A program made the translations under genes and the position numbers. Source: Gonium pectorale (lineage: Eukaryota; Chlorophyta; Chlorophyceae; Chlamydomonadales; Volvocaceae). From it: a stretch of 56,510 bases of DNA. Below, in pieces: positions 50,601 to 56,510 of this stretch. A model generated the notes under the pieces. That model saw nothing but the letters and a program-made list of their open reading frames with translations, searched no databases and was not told the DNA's origin. The stretch's first letter is position 1. Each line of letters starts with the position of its first letter. The stretch is from assembly GCA_001584585.1 (NCBI GenBank), contig LSYV01000018.1:19324-75833 (forward strand), in the 5' to 3' direction.

Positions 50601-53600
50601 GCATACAACTTGGGCGTTGGGAACCTCCACAGTGTTCATGCTCACTTGTCAATGATGGTCGCCTCGATGCTCTTGATGGACACGGGCGGCTCGATGATGC
50701 CCAGCGTGCAGCTGCCCTCGCAGGGGGCAGGGCACACGCGGCCAGTGAACTCGGGGAAGTTGTTCGTCTCCAGGAGGCGATCCAGAGCCTCGCGCCAGCG
50801 GCCCTGAGGAACGGGACGAAACGGATGATGGTGCAGTTGGTAGAGGGCGGAGAGGGGGAGAGGGCGGCTGCGACCGGGAGTGGAAGATCAGACCCAATGC
50901 GCGCCCACTGTCACTGCGCCCACTGTCACTGCGCCCACTGTCACTGCGCCCACTGTCACAGCGACCTGGAAATACAGCGCTTCCCGCGCCCCGCTGCCTG
51001 CGCGCCGCCCCCACCTTGTGCACCAAGTCGTTGAACTCGGGGATCTTGTTGCCCAGCGGGCAGCCCGTGGACGAGGTGTGGCAGAAGGGGGTGCCGCACT
51101 CCATGCAACGAGCGGCCTGCGTGGGGGCGGCAGCGTGCTCAGCAACGTCTCCAGCAGCTTGCATAATGGTAGAGGGAGGACGGACCGGGGGGTGGGGGCG
51201 CAAACAACAACACCGGTAGCACGCGCAAAAGCGCTGCGGAAAGGAGTCGGGGATGTCGCAACCTGTCCACCCTCGTGTGCAGTTCCTCACCTGAGTGTGC
51301 AGCAGCGCGGCATGCGCAGCCGTGCCGCTATGGTCGTGCACCTCGTCCCAGTCCTGGATGCGCTCAGGCTCCGGGCGGTACGGCAGCGGCCGCCTGTCGT
51401 ACGACACGAAGCCGCGGACCTTGTCGGCCGCCGGCGCAGCCGCAGCCACCGGGGCAGGCGCCGCGGGCGCCTTGGGTGGCACGATGGTGGGCCGGTTGGC
51501 CTCCCAGGTGGGCTTGATGCCCTTGACGGGCAGCCCCTCGCGCGCGAGCTTCTGCATGCGCCGCTTGTCGGCCGCGGGGTCGGCGGTGGGGATCACATCC
51601 AGCGTCAGCGCCTTGGGCGGCTTGCCGGCCTTCACGGCGGCAGCGGCCATCGCCTGCAGTGAATAGGGCGAGAGCGAAGGCGTGAGGAAATATTTCGTTG
51701 AGAAATCGCAGCCAAGGCAGCCATACATAGGTGTTTGGACATGCTTGCGCGTAGCGGACAGGCGAGCCTCACCTTGAGCTCTTCAAAGGCGTCCTTGGGC
51801 GAGAGGCCGTGGGCATCTGCCGAGGCCAGCAGCGCCGCCTCGGCCGCCTCGGCCTTGGCCAGGGCCTCCGCCTCCGACAGCGCGCGGCGGTACTCATGCG
51901 GGAAGACCTGCGCGCGAGGTTGGTTGAGGGCGCGGGTTGGGCGTCAGACAGCGCTCACCCCCCATTCGCCCCGAGGAGGCAATGAGCAACACGCTGACCA
52001 GGCCCGGGGAGTACCGCCCTTGTCAGTACTGCCCGTCAAACGGAGTGGTAAGAGTCTGCGCCGCCGCGCCGCCAGCCCAGCTGCAGGCCAGTACGCACCT
52101 TCTTGAAGTGGCTGCGGGCGCGGTCCCACGACAGCAGTATGCGCCGCGCAACGTCCGACCCCGTGAACTTGAGGTGGCGCTGGATGAGCGACTTGAGCGC
52201 GCGGACGTCCTCGGGCGCCTCCACCGGCAGCAGGTCGTTCGCCACGTCGCTGTTGCACAGAGACTGCGGGGGCGGGCAGGGCGAGGGGTGGGTGCGAATC
52301 GTGAGTTGCAAGCAGAACGGTCCACCCTCATAAGCACCGCTGGGGGGGGGGGCGAAATCGACGGCACGCGGTTCTGCCTGCAGGCGCTCTGCACGCAGTT
52401 CCCCAGTCCATTCCCAGCTCCCCCCCGTACCTTGAACTTGTCGTTCGGGTCGTACACGTAGGCAATGCCGCCGCTCATGCCCGCGCCAAAGTTCTTGCCG
52501 GTCGGCCCCAGGACCACCGTCACGCCGCCCGTCATGTACTCGCACGCGTGGTCGCCCACGCCCTCCACCACCGCGCGCGCGCCGCTGTTGCGCACGCAGA
52601 AGCGCTCCGCCGCGATGCCGCGGATAAAGGCCTCGCCGCGCACGGCGCCGTACAGCGCCACGTTGCCCACGATGACGTTGTCCTCGGCGCGGAAGGTCGA
52701 GATGCGCGGCGGGTAGACCGCCACCACGCCGCCGCTGAGGCCCTTGGCCACGTAGTCGTTGGCGTCACCCTGCGGGGCGGGAGCAGGAGCGCGCAAGGGC
52801 GGGGTGCGTAAGCCGACTGTACTGGCGCTTGAGCAGGAGAGTCCGAGAGCAATGGATCGGCCGGGACCCGCACGCGCGCGAAAACATCTGACCTAGAGAA
52901 CCGGAACGCACAGCCGGGAAAGGAAATGACAGCCTCCCACGCATGCGACACAGGCGGCCCAGGGGCGCGGCGCGGGGGCGCGCACCTCGAGCTCCAGGGT
53001 GATGCCGCGGCACAGCCAGGCGCCCAGCGACTGGCCCGCGTGGCCGGTGAGCTTAATGTGGATCGTGTCGTCGGGCAGGCCCGCGTCGCCAAAGCGCTTC
53101 GTCACCTCGTGGCTCAGGGTGGTGCCCACGGCGCTGCACACAAGGAGGGTAGACAGGCGGCAGGCAAAAGGGCTCAGGTCCAGGCCCAGCGGATGCACCG
53201 CAGCAACGGCCTCCATAAAGGAAGCTCCTCCCACGCCACCGTACCCCGCGCACCCCCAGCCCCGGCACAGCCGCTCGAAACTCGGGGCACAGCGCTCACC
53301 GGTGGGTGTTCTGCACCTCCATCTCGATGTACACCGGCTCCGCGCTGGCGTCGCGCTCGTCGGGCAGCGCCGCCTTGCACAGCGACACCAGGTGCACGTC
53401 CAGCCCCGCGTCCAGCCCGTGGTCCTGCTTCTGCACACAGCGCTGCGAGGCGCCCGGGCGCAGGCTGGCGGCGGGCGTCAGCAGGCGCGACAGGTCGATG
53501 CCCTCCAGCTTGGCGCCGCCCTCGGCAATCGCGTCGCGGTCAGTCTGCGGGTGCGGAGAGAAGAGGAAGAGGGAAGCAAGGGGGTGGCGTCAAGCGGTTT

Positions 53601-56346
53601 GCGCAACGTGCCTCTTGGGTCCTACAAGTCAGCGCTGAGGAACGCAACGTCTGCAAGTGCCTCCAGGCCGTCTTGACACCTCGCGTGGTCAACCCTACCT
53701 TACCCTCCTGTTGAGCTCCGGAGTCACCCGCCACAATACAAAACCGCGCCTCCCGCCAGTTTTACTCCCAGCCCCCCCCCCCTCCCCACATCTCCCGTTT
53801 CCCAGTGCCGCACCTCCAGCAGGTCCGCGCGGCCGACAAGCTCGTCCAGGTTGCGTAGGCCCATGCTGGCCAGCAGGCCGCGGACCTCCTCCGCCACCAT
53901 GAAGAAGTAGTTGATCACGTGCTCCGGCTCGCCCGCGAACTTGGCGCGGAGCTCAGGGTCCTGAGGAGCGGACGCGCGAGAGGGCGGGTGGTGTGTGACC
54001 ACGTTTCCACGGACCAGGACGCTGTGTGAGCACGACGCAAGGGCCCCAGCGGGCGCCCTTACATTTACTCCAGGAGGCGAACGAACAGGGCCGGCCGCGC
54101 GGCACAAGACCTGGCGGTACCCCAGGTACGGTAGCCCCCTTCGACGGTCAGAGCGAATCCGGCCGCAGCCCCTTCCCCAGCGATCCGGCTCCGGCCGTGC
54201 GCGAGCGCTCCCGCGTGTCGCACCTGGGTGGCCACTCCCACGGGGCAGGTGTTGGTGTGGCACTTGCGCATCATGATGCAGCCCAGCGTGATGAGCGGCG
54301 CGGTGGAGAAGCCAAACTCCTCGGCGCCCAGCGCGCAGGCAATGGCCACGTCGCGGCCGGTGCGCAGCTGGCCATCCACCTGGGGTTTCAGAAGGTTCCA
54401 TGGGTTCAGGGCGCTTGTTGGGGCGCTTGTTGGGTTGCTGGGGCCCGTGGCCGCGGGTGCGTGGTGCGCGGGTGCGATGGAGGCCGGGGGATACTGGTGC
54501 GGAAACAGGTATGCACCTCCATCGCCGTCTACAGCCAGGACTCCCTGCAGCGACGCTCGGCGCCTTCAGCCCCCGCAAAAAAATGACCCTGCCAATGGCT
54601 TCGCCATTTCCGGCCACCCATCCCGCCCACCTGCAGCACGGTGCGGCCGCGCAGGTCGTTGGCCACCAGCGTCTGGTGCGCCTCCGCCAGGCCCAGCTCC
54701 CAGGGCAGCCCCGCGTGCTTGATGGACGACCACTTGGCGGCGCCCGTGCCGCCGTCGTGGCCGCTGATGAGCACGTGGTCGGCGTGGCCCTTGACCACGC
54801 CGCTGGCCACCACGCCCACGCCGTTCTCGCTCACCAGCTTCACGCTGAGGGATGACGAGACAGCAGGGGAGATCGTGGGCAGGTATATGTCAGATTCGGA
54901 ATCAGGACAGGGGGGGTGCCTGGAACGCTGAGCGTGGGGGAGTTTGATCAAGATCAGAAAAACGTGTGATGGTATCAGTTACAGGCTGGGAAGCCAGCAG
55001 CAGGCGCGGAGGGCGTTCACAAGTTCCGGGGGCCCAGATCCGCGTGGCAGGAAGCGCTCTGCCCCACCTGACACGCGCGGCGGGGTTGGAGCTCTTCAGG
55101 TCGTAAATTAGCTGCGCCAGGTCCTCGATCGAGTAGATGTCGTGGTGGGGCGGCGGGCTGATCAGGCCCACGCCCGCAGTCGACCCGCGGGTCACCGCGA
55201 TGTCGCCCTTCACCTTGTCGCCAGGCAGCTCGCCGCCCTCGCCGGGCTTGGCGCCCTGGGAAATCTTGATCTGCGGGGGGGAGTGGCACATGATGGAGAG
55301 CGTCGATAAGAGCCCCTCCCGATGGGCAGCCCACGAGCCCTCCCTCCTAAACTGCAAGCCCTAGCCACACCAACCTTCGCCAAGTTTACCGATACATAGC
55401 GTGTGCTCCCGCCTCCCCCCATCCCCAGGACCCTGCAACCCAGCTCTCTCCCGCCCCCGCCTCACGAGACCCCACCTGCAGCTCGTCCGCGTTGGTCAGG
55501 TAGTACGCCGTGACGCCGAAGCGGCCCGACGCCACCTGCACGCGCAGCAACAGAAGATGTTTGCCAAGGTAGCCATGGCAGACAACAAATCACAGCGCTG
55601 ATCAGGCCCTTCCATGTAAGGCTCGACCTCCTGCGCAGCACCTGTTCATGGGCTGCGCGGCGCGGTTACCTCTCGTCAATAACAGGACAGATACCCCCAT
55701 GTTGATGGTGGCGTCTCACCCTGCAATCGATCCACAGCGCACCCCCAATGTCCTCACCCACCTGCTTGATGGCAGACCGGAACGGGTTCTTGGTGCCGTC
55801 CGGCAGGGGCTCCAGGCGGCGCGGGTTCTCGCCGCCCTCGCCGCTGTTGCTCTTGCCGCCGAGCGTGTTCATAGCCAGCGCCAGGGTGGTGTGCGTCTCC
55901 AGCGAGATGGAGCCGTAGCTCATGGCCCCAGTCACAAAGCGCTTCACAATGGCGCTGGCGGGCTCCACCTGCGTTGCGTGGCGGACGAGCGCACGCAATC
56001 GCATTGTGTTGGTGCGCACTCTTCTGGTAATCGCCCAAGGGCGCCGCACGTGGCGCTCCATGTCACCCCCTTGCCCTCATGCCCGCGGTGCGGGCGAGTG
56101 CAGCCCCATATAGACCGCAGTGCTTTGGCGCCGGTGAGAGCCACTTCTCCCACTCCTCCCACATGAAGCCCGCTATGTACAGCTGACTCTGTCAAGCGCA
56201 GCGCGTTTTCGCACCTCGTCCAGTGGCACGGGGGTGTCCGACGTGCGGAACCTGAGCAGGCCGCGCAGGTGGCAGGCGCGAGAGAGCTTGGTGTTGAGGG
56301 CGCTGAACTGCCGGAACAGCTCGCGGTCGTTGCCCGCGGTGGCAGC
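47670..56346 (-). CDS. GSN1: NADH-dependent glutamate synthase (NADH-GOGAT), 5' end outside the window
   Basis: Makes two glutamates from glutamine and 2-oxoglutarate using NADH; plastid enzyme of nitrogen assimilation. Twenty-three exons from 56215-56346 down to 47670-47832 give 1330 in-frame residues; the glutaminase domain and transit peptide lie past the right edge. Large-subunit part: [81 protein letters not shown], the 3Fe-4S motif [19 protein letters not shown], then the beta-helix domain ([18 protein letters not shown]). After an Ala/Pro-rich linker follows the fused small subunit: Cys-rich [19 protein letters not shown] and [15 protein letters not shown] site [20 protein letters not shown](P)H site [13 protein letters not shown], and [20 protein letters not shown]. 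The fused small subunit distinguishes it from ferredoxin-GOGAT. About 50 extra residues follow the usual VDKYL end. Symbol follows Chlamydomonas usage; the Arabidopsis homologue is GLT1. Confidence 0.97.
50901..50960. repeat. 15-bp minisatellite, four copies, in a glutamate synthase intron
   Basis: GCGCCCACTGTCACT is repeated four times head to tail, the last copy ending in A, inside the intron between 50804 and 51014. Copies are essentially perfect, suggesting recent expansion. Confidence 0.9.
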
Positions 56347-56510
56347 CTGGAGCGGGGGGAGGCGGGAGACGGCAGGGGGGTCGGTGTTGAGGGGTCAGCG
56401 AGCTCCGCACATACCCCAGTCGGGGGGGACGCGGTGGGCCCAAACCCGCACATTAAGCTGAAAAGCCCCACCGCCTGCAGACCAGAAAGACACGTGCGCC
56501 CGCAAAACGT
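56347..56510 (-). other. intron of the glutamate synthase gene, cut by the window edge
   Basis: Sequence upstream of the acceptor at 56347-56348 shows no further exon that I can place. The next coding exon should lie to the right of 56510. Confidence 0.6.

Noticed and set aside
50901..50960. Regular repeats considered as a CRISPR array
   Set aside because: Units of 15 bp without spacers in a eukaryotic intron are a minisatellite.

Overview
The window reads as nuclear DNA of a volvocine or other chlamydomonad green alga. Genes are split by many short GT-AG introns, exons are GC-rich and favour AAG, GAC, CTG and GCC, coding regions carry Ala/Gly/Ser/Gln runs, and several gene ends are followed by the chlorophyte poly(A) signal TGTAA. 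Nothing prokaryotic (operons, CRISPR), no rRNA and no tRNA was seen. Species is not determinable by eye.

Layout. 1.0-1.3 kb (-): short unidentified reading frame. 1.76-7.0 kb (+): beta-amylase family (GH14) protein that lacks the catalytic flexible loop. 8.75-13.3 kb (-): inward-rectifier (Kir) potassium channel with a TLGYD filter instead of TxGYG. 15.2-17.5 kb (-): unidentified coiled-coil protein. 17.9-23.3 kb (+): coilin, the Cajal-body scaffold. 24.0-26.2 kb (-): coatomer epsilon subunit. 27.0-27.3 kb (-): broken coding-like stretch. 27.9-32.5 kb (-): FAD synthase with a C-terminal molybdopterin-binding-like domain. 32.9-37.2 kb (+): 2OG-Fe(II) oxygenase-like protein with a large insertion and a very long disordered tail. 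38.1-44.4 kb (+): very large low-complexity protein of unknown function. 47.7-56.3 kb (-, runs off the right edge): C-terminal two thirds of NADH-dependent glutamate synthase.

Exon joins were worked out by hand. For ten genes the proposed joins keep the reading frame through every intron, and the recognised proteins match their families across joins. Two pairs of genes are divergent across about 340 bp (coiled-coil/coilin and FAD synthase/oxygenase) and probably share promoters. The genes are a normal eukaryotic mixture (starch, nitrogen, flavin, vesicle traffic, nuclear bodies, ion transport), not a cluster acting in one pathway. One loose link, by inference only, is that glutamate synthase needs FMN and FAD.

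I did not find a convincing new multi-gene system. The strongest leads are single-protein oddities: the loop-less beta-amylase, the Kir channel filter, the modified 2OG oxygenase and the nearly 2000-residue unknown protein.
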